Assembly (NCBI GenBank): GCA_900107365.1
Contig: FNPS01000002.1
Coordinates: forward strand, 620,001 to 684,000
Direction of reading: 5' to 3'
DNA from: Flavobacterium aquidurense
GTDB lineage: Bacteria > Bacteroidota > Bacteroidia > Flavobacteriales > Flavobacteriaceae
DNA: 64,000 nt
Numbering within the stretch: position 1 is the first letter of the stretch; each line of letters opens with the position of its first letter. Of the stretch, positions 35,394-43,861 are shown in pieces. The notes beneath the pieces are model-generated. The model was not told where the DNA came from and searched no databases. It worked only from the letters and a program-made list of their open reading frames with translations. The position numbers and the translations under genes were made by a program.

Positions 35394-35401
35394 TATTTTT
35401 G
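35394..35401 (+). promoter_or_regulatory. -7 box TATTTTTG of the SDR gene
   Basis: Exact match to TAnnTTTG, about 42 nt before ATG 35444. Confidence 0.6.
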
Positions 35402-35443
35402 TGTTACTAAAATGATGCTTTCTGCATTTCTAAAAATACTACC

Positions 35444-36160
35444 ATGACAGACTTAAAAAATAAAAATGCCCTAATTACGGGAGCCGGAAAAGGAATCGGA
35501 AAAGCTATTGCGCTTGCTTTGGCCAAAGAAGGTGTAAATGTAATTTTAATTTCAAGAACACAAAACGACATTGATCAACTGGCAGACGAAGCATCTAATT
35601 TAGGCGTAAAATCATTGGCTTTAGCGGCAGACGTTTCAGATATAAATTCGATAAACAATGCAGTAGAAAAGGCACTAACAAAATTTAAAATGATAGACAT
35701 TTTAATTAACAGCGCCGGAATCGCTTCTTTTGGAAAATTCATGGAATTGGAACCAGCAGCCTGGGAAAAAATCATTCAGGTGAATTTAATGGGAACCTAT
35801 TATACAACCCGCGCCGTTATTCCAAATATGATCGAGAGACAAACGGGTGATATTATTAATATTTCGTCAACTGCAGGACTTGCAGGAAATGCATTAACGA
35901 GTGCTTACAGCGCTTCAAAATTTGCAGTTTTAGGTTTGACAGATTCTCTAATGCAGGAAATGAGAAAACACAATATTCGTGTTTCCGCATTAATTCCAAG
36001 TACGGTAGCGACTGACATGGCAAAAGATTTAAACTTAACAGATGGTAACCCTGAAAAAGTAATGCAGTCTGAAGATATTGCCGAATTATTGATTGCTCAA
36101 CTTAAATTAAGCCGAAGAGTTTTTATTAAAAATAGCAGTATTTGGTCTACAAATCCTTAA
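35444..36160 (+). CDS. Classical SDR oxidoreductase (FabG-like 3-ketoacyl reductase)
   Basis: A 238-residue NAD(P)H-dependent reductase. The cofactor loop is [12 protein letters not shown] (near 12-23), then NSAG near 89, catalytic Ser in ISSTAG, and YSASK near 152-156. ISRTQ after strand 2 (Arg) suggests NADPH preference. All catalytic residues are present. It is not next to other fatty-acid genes, so the substrate remains open; 3-ketoacyl reductase is the family default. Confidence 0.88.
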   Translation: MTDLKNKNALITGAGKGIGKAIALALAKEGVNVILISRTQNDIDQLADEASNLGVKSLALAADVSDINSINNAVEKALTKFKMIDILINSAGIASFGKFMELEPAAWEKIIQVNLMGTYYTTRAVIPNMIERQTGDIINISSTAGLAGNALTSAYSASKFAVLGLTDSLMQEMRKHNIRVSALIPSTVATDMAKDLNLTDGNPEKVMQSEDIAELLIAQLKLSRRVFIKNSSIWSTNP

Positions 36161-36167
36161 TTTTAAA

Positions 36168-36385
36168 AATAAATTCCAATATTAAAATTCCAAATTCCAA
36201 CTCTTATACGAGTAGAATTTAAAAAATTGGAATATAAAAACTATCGTACTTTAATCTTTATGAAAGTTTAAAACTTTCGCTAAGATCTAATAGCCTAAAA
36301 AATAAAAATTTTAATATTTAAATTCCCTATTTAAAATACTGATTGATTTGGAATTTGGAATTTAAAAAATTGGAATTTTACTAAA
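36168..36385. repeat. Intergenic word repeat (AATTCCAAATTCCAA type)
   Basis: Words AATTCCAATATTAAAATTCC and CCAAATTCCAAC on the left face GGAATTTGGAATTTAAAAAA on the right, across about 130 nt that also contain AAAACTTTCGCTAAGATC. Related words occur at 28388-28430 and 47465-47515. Confidence 0.6.
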
Positions 36386-36391
36386 ACTAAA

Positions 36392-36904
36392 ATGATGGAA
36401 CAATATTTAAGACAATTAATTGCAATAGAATTCACCGATAAAAAAGAAATTTTTACTGGATTCCTTATTGATTATTCTGATGATTGGATTCTTTTGAGAA
36501 ACAATCCGGTTGATTATATACTGGATGGTTTTGTGATTCTGAAAAATAAAAATATAGAAGCAATTCACAGAGATCAGGATCTTGCCTTCACGGAAAAAGT
36601 GATCCGTTTAAAAGGTTTAAAAACAAATGCCGAAGATATTATTCCAATCAAAGATTTAGCCACGATTGTGAATTTCTTAACCAATAAATATGGCATTTTT
36701 CAGATTTCAAAAAAATCGGCTAAATCGGCTTACTTAGGAAAACTACTTACTTTAAATGATGAAGAATTAACTATTGATTTCCTGGACACAAGAGGTCAGT
36801 TTGGAGGTGAATTAAGTTTTAATCCTGAAAAAATCAGAGTTATTGAATTTGATACGGATTATATCAATTCTTTGAAGTTGGTATTGGAGCAAGAAATAAA
36901 GTAG
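36392..36904 (+). CDS. Uncharacterised cytoplasmic protein with two Sm-like halves
   Basis: A 170-residue protein. Residues 5-52 (LIAIEFTDKKEIFTGFLIDYSDDWILLRNN... KNKNIEAI) and residues 118-160 (LGKLLTLNDEELTIDFLDTRGQFGGE... IRVIEFD) look like two related five-stranded SH3/Sm-type barrels. This is fold-level guesswork. The next gene starts 1 nt after its stop. The function is not recognised. Confidence 0.6.
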   Translation: MMEQYLRQLIAIEFTDKKEIFTGFLIDYSDDWILLRNNPVDYILDGFVILKNKNIEAIHRDQDLAFTEKVIRLKGLKTNAEDIIPIKDLATIVNFLTNKYGIFQISKKSAKSAYLGKLLTLNDEELTIDFLDTRGQFGGELSFNPEKIRVIEFDTDYINSLKLVLEQEIK

Positions 36905-36905
36905 C

Positions 36906-37523
36906 ATGAATAAAATTATCTATTCCACGATTGTTTCTTTTTTTGTTTTTTCTTGTAATACAAAGATCAATAATGAAATTACTGCATCTCCTACTACAAA
37001 AAGAATTGATACTTCAAAAAGCCAAATAAAATCTATTCAAAAGGAAAAAACGAACCGAATTTTAATTGGGACTAAAATAGATGGCGATTTTGATGGCGAT
37101 GGTAAAGATGAATTTGCAATTATTAACCAGACAAAACAAGGGGAAGGAAATCCTGTTGAAAATGGAACTCCGGATGAATATACAATCTTTTTTAGTAATA
37201 AGACATTAAAGCCAATCATTATTGGGTGTTGTGCAGCTCAATTAATAAATGAGGGCGATTTAAATCAGGACGGTAAAGAAGATTTTTCAGTTTATCAGGC
37301 TCCAATGAATGGGACTGTTTATGAAATGAAAACCTATTCACTTCAAAATTCAAATTGGAAACAAATCATAGAAACTTTTTTGATACCAACGGCGCATAAA
37401 GAATTGAATAATGAAGAGCTACAAAAGAGAGTTTTTCTTGAGAACAATACAATGTATATCCTTAAAGAGGATCCCAATGATGAAAATTATAAATTGATTA
37501 AGAAAAAGATTAAATTAAATTAA
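36906..37523 (+). CDS. Uncharacterised lipoprotein with FG-GAP-like calcium loops
   Basis: A 205-residue protein with a lipobox (FFVFSC) ending near residue 17. Two DxDxDG-type loops, DGDFDGDGKDEFAI (near 59) and EGDLNQDGKEDFSV (near 116), are spaced as in FG-GAP/VCBS beta-propeller repeats and could bind Ca2+. It is co-transcribed with the preceding gene (1-nt gap). It is likely envelope-anchored. The function is not recognised. Confidence 0.7.
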   Translation: MNKIIYSTIVSFFVFSCNTKINNEITASPTTKRIDTSKSQIKSIQKEKTNRILIGTKIDGDFDGDGKDEFAIINQTKQGEGNPVENGTPDEYTIFFSNKTLKPIIIGCCAAQLINEGDLNQDGKEDFSVYQAPMNGTVYEMKTYSLQNSNWKQIIETFLIPTAHKELNNEELQKRVFLENNTMYILKEDPNDENYKLIKKKIKLN

Positions 37524-37561
37524 AAACAGCAAAGCCCTTTAAAAAGGGCTTTGCTGTTTTT
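37522..37561. terminator. Strong bidirectional terminator
   Basis: A 19-bp perfect stem (AAAAACAGCAAAGCCCTTT and complement) with a 2-nt gap, overlapping the stop codon of the lipoprotein gene. It separates convergent genes. Confidence 0.9.
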
Positions 37562-37607
37562 ATAAACTTTAGAAATATAAACCATTTTACATTTCACAAA
37601 TATCATT

Positions 37608-38942
37608 TTACACTTCTGCTAATTTATTTAAAAACTCTAAACGAACACTTCCGTCTTCATCGATTTTTGTCAAATTAATCTCTTGAAGCGTATTAATCAA
37701 TTCCGGATTCCATGGTGTTTTTACTTTTACGTAGTTTTCAGTAAAACCATGAATGTATCCTTCTTTATTTTCACTTTCAAAAAGAACCGTTCTGTTAGTT
37801 CCTAATTGGCTTTCGTAAAAAGCACGACGCTTTTTAACAGATAAACCTCGAAGCATTTTGCTTCGTTTTGCACGAACATTTGCAGGAACAACTCCTGACA
37901 TATTAGCGGCTTCAGTATTATCTCTTTCAGAATACGTAAATACGTGTAAATACGAAATGTCCATTTCATTCAAGAAGTGATAGGTTTCTAAAAAGTGCTC
38001 ATCTGTTTCCCCTGGAAAACCAACAATAACATCAACACCTATACAAGCGTGCGGCATTACTTCACGGATCTTATTTACACGTTCTGTATAAACTTCACGT
38101 AAATAACGACGTTTCATTAACTTCAAAATAGCATTGCTTCCTGACTGTAACGGAATATGAAAATGCGGTACAAAAGTGCGGCTTTTAGAAACGAATTCAA
38201 TTGTTTCGTTTTTCAACAAATTAGGTTCGATTGAAGAAATTCTCAAACGTTCAATTCCCTCAACTTTGTCTAAAGCCTGAACCAAATCAAGAAAAGTATG
38301 TTCGTGTTTTTTATTTCCGAATTCTCCTTTTCCGTAATCACCAATATTTACTCCGGTCAAAACAATTTCTCTGATGTTTTGAGCTGAGATTTCTTTAGCA
38401 TTTTGCAAAACATTTTCAAGAGCATCACTTCGTGAAATTCCTCTTGCTAACGGAATTGTACAATATGTACATTTATAATCACAACCATCCTGAACTTTTA
38501 AGAAAGCACGAGTTCTGTCTCCAATAGAATAACTTCCAACATAAAAATCAGCTTCAGCAATTTCACACGAGTGTACTTCACCCATATCGTTTTTACTTAA
38601 GTCATGAATATAATCCGTTATTTTAAATTTCTCTGTAGCACCCAAAACCAAATCAACGCCATCAACAGCTGCTAATTCTTCCGGTTTTAATTGCGCATAA
38701 CAACCAACGGCAGCCACAAAAGCCTTTTCATTGAGTTTCATTGCTTTCTTCACAACCTGCTTAAATTGTTTATCTGCATTCTCTGTAACCGAACAGGTAT
38801 TGATAACATAGATGTCTGCAACTTCTTCAAAATCGACACGATCGAAACCTTCATCATTGAAGTTTCTGGCGATTGTAGAAGTCTCTGAAAAGTTCAGTTT
38901 GCAACCAAGCGTATAAAAAGCAACTTTTTTTCTGTTTTCCAT
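37608..38942 (-). CDS. mtaB: tRNA t6A37 methylthiotransferase MtaB
   Basis: A 444-residue radical-SAM enzyme converting t6A37 to ms2t6A in tRNAs reading ANN codons. The N-terminal UPF0004 domain has the Cys set TLGCKLN, NTCSVTENAD and VGCYAQ for the auxiliary cluster. The radical-SAM motif CDYKCTYCTIP is near residue 154. The C-terminal TRAM domain (TVLFESENKEGYIHGFTENYVKV) binds RNA. KLNFSET identifies MtaB rather than MiaB or RimO. TAAATTTG (39003-39010) is its probable promoter. Confidence 0.95.
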   Translation of the reverse strand: MENRKKVAFYTLGCKLNFSETSTIARNFNDEGFDRVDFEEVADIYVINTCSVTENADKQFKQVVKKAMKLNEKAFVAAVGCYAQLKPEELAAVDGVDLVLGATEKFKITDYIHDLSKNDMGEVHSCEIAEADFYVGSYSIGDRTRAFLKVQDGCDYKCTYCTIPLARGISRSDALENVLQNAKEISAQNIREIVLTGVNIGDYGKGEFGNKKHEHTFLDLVQALDKVEGIERLRISSIEPNLLKNETIEFVSKSRTFVPHFHIPLQSGSNAILKLMKRRYLREVYTERVNKIREVMPHACIGVDVIVGFPGETDEHFLETYHFLNEMDISYLHVFTYSERDNTEAANMSGVVPANVRAKRSKMLRGLSVKKRRAFYESQLGTNRTVLFESENKEGYIHGFTENYVKVKTPWNPELINTLQEINLTKIDEDGSVRLEFLNKLAEV

Positions 38943-39002
38943 AGGAATAGACTACGTTTTAAGTAGTAAGATATTATATTTACATCTCTTTTGAAGAGTT
39001 TG

Positions 39003-39010
39003 CAAATTTA
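39003..39010 (-). promoter_or_regulatory. -7 box TAAATTTG of mtaB
   Basis: Exact TAnnTTTG match on the minus strand, about 60 nt upstream of the mtaB ATG. Confidence 0.5.
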
Positions 39011-39180
39011 CGTACAATATTCTTTAAAATAAAATCAATAATACACTATATATCAACATTTTGCACGGAACCTATATTTTGAATCAGTCTGAAAAACAGC
39101 AATCCGTACAAAGTATATTTTGAAAACAAGATAATTGTAGAAATACAAAAAAGAATTTCAATAAGAATAAATTGACAAAA

Positions 39181-39213
39181 TATCGATTAAATGCAAATAT
39201 TATCGATTAAATA
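39181..39213. promoter_or_regulatory. Pair of TATCGATTAAAT direct repeats, 20 bp apart
   Basis: TATCGATTAAATGCA (39181) and TATCGATTAAATACA (39201) start exactly 20 bp apart, about two helical turns, which suits binding of a dimeric regulator on one DNA face. They lie 220-250 bp upstream of the secreted-protein gene. Confidence 0.45.
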
Positions 39214-39432
39214 CATTTTTTTAAGATTAAAATTGAAATTTTCTTACATTTAACTTTGTTTAGAAAATTTTTAGAAGTATTTTCACTTCATTAAAAAAAA
39301 CTAAATTATTTTATAAACAAATTACGCATAACAATTTTGTTTTTTACTCGTTATGTTGTTGTTTTGTTATAATAAAAAATGGGCAGGCCGAAAACCAGAA
39401 AGAGTAGGCAAAAATTATAAATTAAATTCTAT

Positions 39433-39954
39433 ATGAAAGCATTTTTACCCACAATCTGCTTGATGATCTTAACCGCTTTTAGTTCGCAAGCGCAAACTAG
39501 TACTCCGGCTGCAGCTAATCCTTTTCCATCGATTAGCACTTTAACAACTTGGGCGAGTTTAAACTCTCAGTCACAATTTGATATTGCTATTCGTGCGGTT
39601 GGATTTAAATTTGAAGTAAAAGAGCCAGGTGAAGGTTCAACTGCTTATACTTATATTCGTAAAGTGACTGTAAATGAAGTAAATTATACTGATAGAATTG
39701 TTTATAGAATTACAAACAACAATTCAGCAAGTATTATTTCTTTAGTTACTGCTTCTACAGATTTAGTAAGTTTGTACACACCACAATTGGCAACTTTCAA
39801 AAACAACAACTGTAAAACAGAAATGTCTAAAGACAAAAACACAACTTGCAGCTGTTATGAAAGTGTAAATTTTGCAATCGATCTTTGCGACGAACGTGTA
39901 AAATTAACTATGGGTGATGGAAATAAATATTTTGTTTCTGTAGCTAAAAAATAA
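39433..39954 (+). CDS. Uncharacterised secreted protein with C-terminal Cys cluster
   Basis: A 173-residue protein with a signal peptide (cut near SSQAQ, residue 21). The mature domain has an Asn/Thr/Ser-rich beta-like middle and a late Cys group (NNNCKTEM, NTTCSCYES, DLCDER) that could form two disulfides. The long upstream spacer with direct repeats suggests it is separately regulated. No family is recognised. Confidence 0.7.
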   Translation: MKAFLPTICLMILTAFSSQAQTSTPAAANPFPSISTLTTWASLNSQSQFDIAIRAVGFKFEVKEPGEGSTAYTYIRKVTVNEVNYTDRIVYRITNNNSASIISLVTASTDLVSLYTPQLATFKNNNCKTEMSKDKNTTCSCYESVNFAIDLCDERVKLTMGDGNKYFVSVAKK

Positions 39955-39992
39955 TACCAAAAAATTCAGAGAATAAAAACGACGAGTTGTTT

Positions 39993-40039
39993 TCCAAATC
40001 TTTGCAAACCTTAATGAGGTAAGTTTACAAAGATTTGGG
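39993..40039. terminator. Hairpin between convergent genes
   Basis: TCCAAATCTTTGCAAACC faces AGTTTACAAAGATTTGGG. The stem is imperfect and there is no T-run, so termination is uncertain. Confidence 0.5.
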
Positions 40040-40053
40040 ACGCATTTCTCTGG

Positions 40054-40590
40054 TTAAACCAAATTTGGGTTTTTCAATTCATACCAAACTTCGAATTCTC
40101 CTTCGTATTCAAATGAATTAATGTAACGCAGACCGAGTTTTTCGAGAATTTTTCTTGAATTTTCATTTCCTTCATCTGCGTACGCATAAAGTGCGTCTGC
40201 TTTCAATTCGTTAAAAGCATAATCTACAAAGACTTTTCCTGCTTCGGTAGCGTATCCTTTTCCCCAATGCTTCTCTATAAAACGATATCCAATTTCATAA
40301 AAATCTTTATGATTATTGATTTCATTGGTAATAAATTTTATACCGGACCATCCTAAAAATTCATTAGTTTCTTTTAGAATAACAGCCCAACGGCCTGTTC
40401 CAAAATCTTTGTATTGTTGTTGAACATTTTCAATATAACCAATACTTTCTTCAATACTTTTTACTGGTTTCTTACCAACAAAGAGATGCACATTCGGATT
40501 AGAATCCAATTCAAACATACCATCAACATCTGACATTTGTAATTCTCTTAGAAGCAAACGTTCTGTTTCAATTGACTTCTTCATGAACAT
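40054..40590 (-). CDS. GNAT-family acetyltransferase (RimJ/RimL-like)
   Basis: A 178-residue acetyl-CoA-dependent enzyme. ETERLLLRELQMSDVDGMFELDSNP at the N-terminus and EIGYRFIEKHWGKGYATEAGKVFVDYAF with the pyrophosphate loop (GKGYAT) are typical of the RimJ/RimL group. ENSRKILEKLGLRY closes the fold. The acceptor could be a protein N-terminus or a small amine. Its start overlaps the upstream HAD gene by 23 bases. Confidence 0.9.
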   Translation of the reverse strand: MFMKKSIETERLLLRELQMSDVDGMFELDSNPNVHLFVGKKPVKSIEESIGYIENVQQQYKDFGTGRWAVILKETNEFLGWSGIKFITNEINNHKDFYEIGYRFIEKHWGKGYATEAGKVFVDYAFNELKADALYAYADEGNENSRKILEKLGLRYINSFEYEGEFEVWYELKNPNLV

Positions 40591-41395
40591 AATTATTTAA
40601 GATATATTTCTGAACAACTTCAGCAACACCATCATCGTTATTTGATGCTACAATTACATTAGCCCTGTCACGCAATTCAGGTGTCACATTATCAACCCAA
40701 ACACCTAAACCCGCATATTCAATCATGGTTAAATCATTGCCTGCGTTTCCGACAGCAATAATTTCGCTTTGATGAATATTTAGCTTCTCTGCTAAGATTT
40801 TTATACTTGCTGCTTTATCGATTCCGTTTTGAGCTGCTTCAAGAAAAAATGGTTTTGACATGGCAATACTTAAATGAGGCATTGCTAATTTTAAATCTTG
40901 CTCTAATCCTTTTAAATATGAAGGTTCAGCCAATAAAATACATTTTACTGCAGGTTTAGTAACGGCATCTTTAAAACTGGGAACTTTAATATGAGTTAAG
41001 CCCGTTATCTCTTTTTCGATTTCAATATACTCAGAATCTGTTTCACTTATAATTTCATTATCCAGGTAGGTTATAATGTGTGTTTTCATTTTCACACTAT
41101 AATCGTATAAGTCATGGATTTGTTCTACAGTCAACTTTTGTTCAAATAAAACTAAATCATCTTTTACCGTACTAATTATAGCACCATTAAAGGAAATAAT
41201 ATAAGAATCGTTTAAATCCAATTCGAGTTCTTTTGCATAAGCTGTCATGGCAGATGTTGGACGGCCAGAAGCCAAAACCACATAAACACCTTTTGCCTGC
41301 GCTTCAAGAAGTACTTTTTTATTTAATTCCGAAATTTTATGATCGTCTGTCAACAAGGTATCATCCATGTCGAGTACCAGCATTTTGTATTGCAT
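40568..41395 (-). CDS. Cof-type HAD hydrolase
   Basis: A 275-residue phosphatase of the Cof/YidA (HAD IIB) group. Motif I is LDMDDTLLTDD (nucleophile Asp 9), motif II is LASGRPTSAM and motif IV is GNAGNDLTMIEYAGLGV. In most members motif IV reads GDxxND; here it is GNAGND, with Asn at the first position. The cap domain spans about 85-190. The substrate is probably a sugar phosphate or cofactor phosphate. It is translationally coupled to the acetyltransferase. Confidence 0.9.
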   Translation of the reverse strand: MQYKMLVLDMDDTLLTDDHKISELNKKVLLEAQAKGVYVVLASGRPTSAMTAYAKELELDLNDSYIISFNGAIISTVKDDLVLFEQKLTVEQIHDLYDYSVKMKTHIITYLDNEIISETDSEYIEIEKEITGLTHIKVPSFKDAVTKPAVKCILLAEPSYLKGLEQDLKLAMPHLSIAMSKPFFLEAAQNGIDKAASIKILAEKLNIHQSEIIAVGNAGNDLTMIEYAGLGVWVDNVTPELRDRANVIVASNNDDGVAEVVQKYILNNYVHEEVN

Positions 41396-41400
41396 ATTTT

Positions 41401-41522
41401 TTTAGTTTTCAGTCGCAGTCTCAGTTGACAGTATTATAACTGTTAACTGAGACTGATTACTTTTTCTACTTTATACCAATCTGTTTTCTGTACTGAGACT
41501 GAAAACTAAGACTGAAGACTTT
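41401..41522. repeat. Intergenic word repeat (GACTGAAAACT / CAGTCGCAGTC type)
   Basis: TTTCAGTCGCAGTCTCAGTTGACAG on the left is mirrored by CTGTTAACTGAGACTG and GTACTGAGACTGAAAAC words. It shares vocabulary with 4893 and 8821. Confidence 0.65.
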
Positions 41523-41523
41523 C

Positions 41524-41742
41524 CTAAATACTCATTCTGAATTCTTCAATCACTGGGTTTGCCTTCGCAAAATCAGTTTCCTGAATAAATACCTCAACAG
41601 CTAAATCAGTTTGTCCAAAACCTCCCAAACGCGCCGATTGAATATTGTCTTTTTTTGTAGTTTCTACTCCCGCTTGTTCTAATCTTTCCTGTAAAGCAAT
41701 TGCTAAAACTTCACTTCCTGAAAACACTTTCATTAATCCCAT
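41524..41742 (-). CDS. DUF2007-like small signalling protein
   Basis: A 72-residue protein matching the DUF2007 pattern: KVFSGSEVLAIALQERLEQAGVET, then a loop with GGFGQTDLAVEVFIQETDFAKANPVIEEF. This ferredoxin-like domain is annotated as a putative prokaryotic signal transducer, but no member has a firm role known to me. It is followed upstream by the half-helicase gene. Confidence 0.8.
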   Translation of the reverse strand: MGLMKVFSGSEVLAIALQERLEQAGVETTKKDNIQSARLGGFGQTDLAVEVFIQETDFAKANPVIEEFRMSI

Positions 41743-41831
41743 GACATTTTATTTTTTATATATTTTACTATCTTGTTTCTATAGTACCGTTTTTTATTCC
41801 AATACTGTACACCGTGACTGAAACTGAAAAC

Positions 41832-42497
41832 TTATTCCTCCTCTTCAATTCCGTCCTCTTCTTCGTCCAACTCTTCTTCTCCTTCTTCATCCATATCGAA
41901 GAAATAAGGTTCAAACAGGAATTTATCGGCCAAAATCTCGATACGTTCTGTCAATATTTCAGCAAAAATAATACGTTGCGTTTTGGCAATACTGTTTGAA
42001 ATACGCATGATTTTAGTCTCATTACGCAATCTCAAAATCGGGTCTGCATCATCTAAAATTAACATTTTTAAACGGTTTACATTGTAACCGGCAGTGGTAA
42101 ACATATCACTCAGTTTGTTTGGCGTTCCAATTAAAACATCAACTCCTGTTGAGATATAGTTTTTATCGTAGTCCATATCGCCTTTGTCATGAACTCCGTA
42201 AACTTCAAGATTGGTATATTTTCCGTATTTCTCAAAAAGGGCTTCCATCGCCAATACTTTTTCCTTGTCTTCTACAATAATCAAAGCACGTGGAGACTCT
42301 TCTGTATGACCCACTAATTGCTGAATTACATTTATTACAATTGTTGTCGACTTTCCAGTTCCTTTTGGAGAGACAATCATACAATCTGCACCACTTTTTA
42401 TGGTTGAAAAAGTTTCCATCTGCAATATATTTGCTTCTGTTAAACCATTTTCAATTAAGGCATCTTGTAACTTCTCGTTTATTTTTTTTAGTTTCAT
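41832..42497 (-). CDS. Single-domain DEAD-box-like protein (RecA1 domain only)
   Basis: A 221-residue protein corresponding to the first RecA domain of DEAD-box helicases. A Q-motif-like N-terminus precedes Walker A SPKGTGKST near residue 45, Ia-like RALIIVED, GTPNKLSDMF, and motif II DDAD in place of DEAD near residue 150. Motif III (SAT) is replaced by FAE, and the second RecA domain with motifs IV-VI is missing. The tail (last 20 residues) is almost all Glu/Asp. The stop is natural, and no second-domain sequence follows in any frame I can see. Confidence 0.82.
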   Translation of the reverse strand: MKLKKINEKLQDALIENGLTEANILQMETFSTIKSGADCMIVSPKGTGKSTTIVINVIQQLVGHTEESPRALIIVEDKEKVLAMEALFEKYGKYTNLEVYGVHDKGDMDYDKNYISTGVDVLIGTPNKLSDMFTTAGYNVNRLKMLILDDADPILRLRNETKIMRISNSIAKTQRIIFAEILTERIEILADKFLFEPYFFDMDEEGEEELDEEEDGIEEEE

Positions 42498-42498
42498 T

Positions 42499-42590
42499 CT
42501 TAATGATTAAAAGATTGAAAAATTGAAAAATTGAAAATTTCAGCTCAGGCCAAATCTTTAAATTTTTAAATTATTCAATCATTAAATTAA
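42499..42590. repeat. Intergenic word repeat (TTGAAAAATTGAAAA type)
   Basis: Three tandem TTGAAAAAT-like units are followed by AAATCTTTAAATTTTTAAATT and CAATCATTAAATTAA complements. It separates the half-helicase and the response-regulator gene. Confidence 0.55.
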
Positions 42591-42591
42591 T

Positions 42592-43755
42592 TTATTTACT
42601 GGCAAACATTTTTACATCGGTTTCAGAAATTTCTGTTCCTCCTAAAATAATCAATCTTTCGACTACATTTCGAAGTTCACGGATATTTCCTGTCCAATCG
42701 TATTCCTGTAATAATTTTATGGCTGGTTGTGAAAACACTTTCACTACATTTCCTTGTTCCGAAGCAATTTTCTCTGCAAAGTGTCTTATCAAAGCCGGAA
42801 TATCGTCACGTCTTTCATTCAATGGCGGCACTTTAATCAAAATTACAGCCAGACGATGGTATAAATCTTCACGGAAACGACCTTCGGCAATTTCTGTTTT
42901 TAAATCTTTATTGGTCGCTGCCACTACACGAACGTCAACTTTAATATCTTTCTCAGCACCAACTCTTGTAATCATGCTTTCTTGTAAAGCACGTAACACT
43001 TTGGCTTGCGCCGAAAGACTCATGTCTCCAATTTCATCTAAGAAAATAGTTCCTTTGTCAGCTGCTTCAAATTTCCCGGCACGGTCTTTAACCGCTGATG
43101 TAAAAGCACCTTTAACGTGACCAAACAATTCACTTTCAATTAATTCACTCGGAATTGCAGCACAGTTTACTTCGATTAAAGGAAAATTAGCGCGTTCGCT
43201 TTTTTCATGTAATTGATGTGCCACTAATTCTTTTCCGGTTCCGTTTGGACCCGTTATCAAAACTCTGGCTTCGGTTTGTGCCACTTTATCAATCATTAAT
43301 TTAATATGACTGATCGCTTCACTCTCCCCTACCATTTCGTAGTTTTTACTCACTTTTTTCTTTAGAATTTTATTCTCAACTACCAGTTGTTTTTTATCTA
43401 AAGCATTACGAACCGTATTCAATAAACGATTTAAATCTGGCGGTTTTGAAATATAATCAAAAGCCCCCAAACGCATCGTATGAATAGCAGTTTCCATATC
43501 GCCGTGACCGGAAATCATAACCATCGGAATTTCCGGTTTTATCTTTTTTACTTCTTCCAAAACCTCAACACCGTCCATCTTTGGCATTTTGATATCACAC
43601 AAAACCAAATCGTAATCGTTGTTTTTTATTTTGTCAAGTCCCACAACCCCATCTTCAGCTTCATCAACCTGATAGGTATCATTTTCTTCTGATAAAATCT
43701 TTACCAAAACACGTCTGATCGCTGCTTCGTCTTCAATAATTAGTATTTTACTCAT
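42592..43755 (-). CDS. NtrC-type sigma-54 response regulator lacking a DNA-binding domain
   Basis: A 387-residue protein. The receiver domain (1-120) has the acidic pocket IIEDE, phosphoacceptor Asp 54 (LCDIKMPKMDG) and SKPPD. The AAA+ domain follows, with Walker A GPNGTGKE near 170, the sigma-54-contact loop GAFTSA (usually GAFTGA), Walker B GTIFLDEIGDMSL, and an Arg finger region GRFREDLYHRL. The chain stops soon after NIRELRNVVERLIILGG, so the Fis-type HTH expected at about 420-460 is missing. The partner histidine kinase is not adjacent. Confidence 0.92.
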   Translation of the reverse strand: MSKILIIEDEAAIRRVLVKILSEENDTYQVDEAEDGVVGLDKIKNNDYDLVLCDIKMPKMDGVEVLEEVKKIKPEIPMVMISGHGDMETAIHTMRLGAFDYISKPPDLNRLLNTVRNALDKKQLVVENKILKKKVSKNYEMVGESEAISHIKLMIDKVAQTEARVLITGPNGTGKELVAHQLHEKSERANFPLIEVNCAAIPSELIESELFGHVKGAFTSAVKDRAGKFEAADKGTIFLDEIGDMSLSAQAKVLRALQESMITRVGAEKDIKVDVRVVAATNKDLKTEIAEGRFREDLYHRLAVILIKVPPLNERRDDIPALIRHFAEKIASEQGNVVKVFSQPAIKLLQEYDWTGNIRELRNVVERLIILGGTEISETDVKMFASK

Positions 43756-43756
43756 T

Positions 43757-43857
43757 TTTTTGAGGTTCTAAGGTTCTGAGATGCTAAGGTTCTAAGGTTT
43801 TTAATGAGTAAGCTAAGAAATCTTAGAACCTCAGAACCTTAGCAACTTAGCACCTTT
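43757..43857. repeat. Intergenic inverted word repeat (AAGGTTCTAAGG type)
   Basis: The left half is GAGGTTCTAAGGTTCTGAG. The right half, CTTAGAACCTCAGAACC, is complementary, and the stem covers most of the region. Nearly the same words occur at 20152. Confidence 0.75.
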
Positions 43858-43861
43858 AAAA

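Larger units (their letters stand above)
38943..39432. other. 490-bp AT-rich spacer between divergent genes
   Basis: It holds the mtaB promoter box near 39003 and the TATCGATTAAAT direct repeats at 39181-39213. No coding frame of note is seen. The last 80 nt include an unusually G-rich patch (GGGCAGGCCGAAAACCAG at about 39380) just before the secreted-protein gene. Confidence 0.6.
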
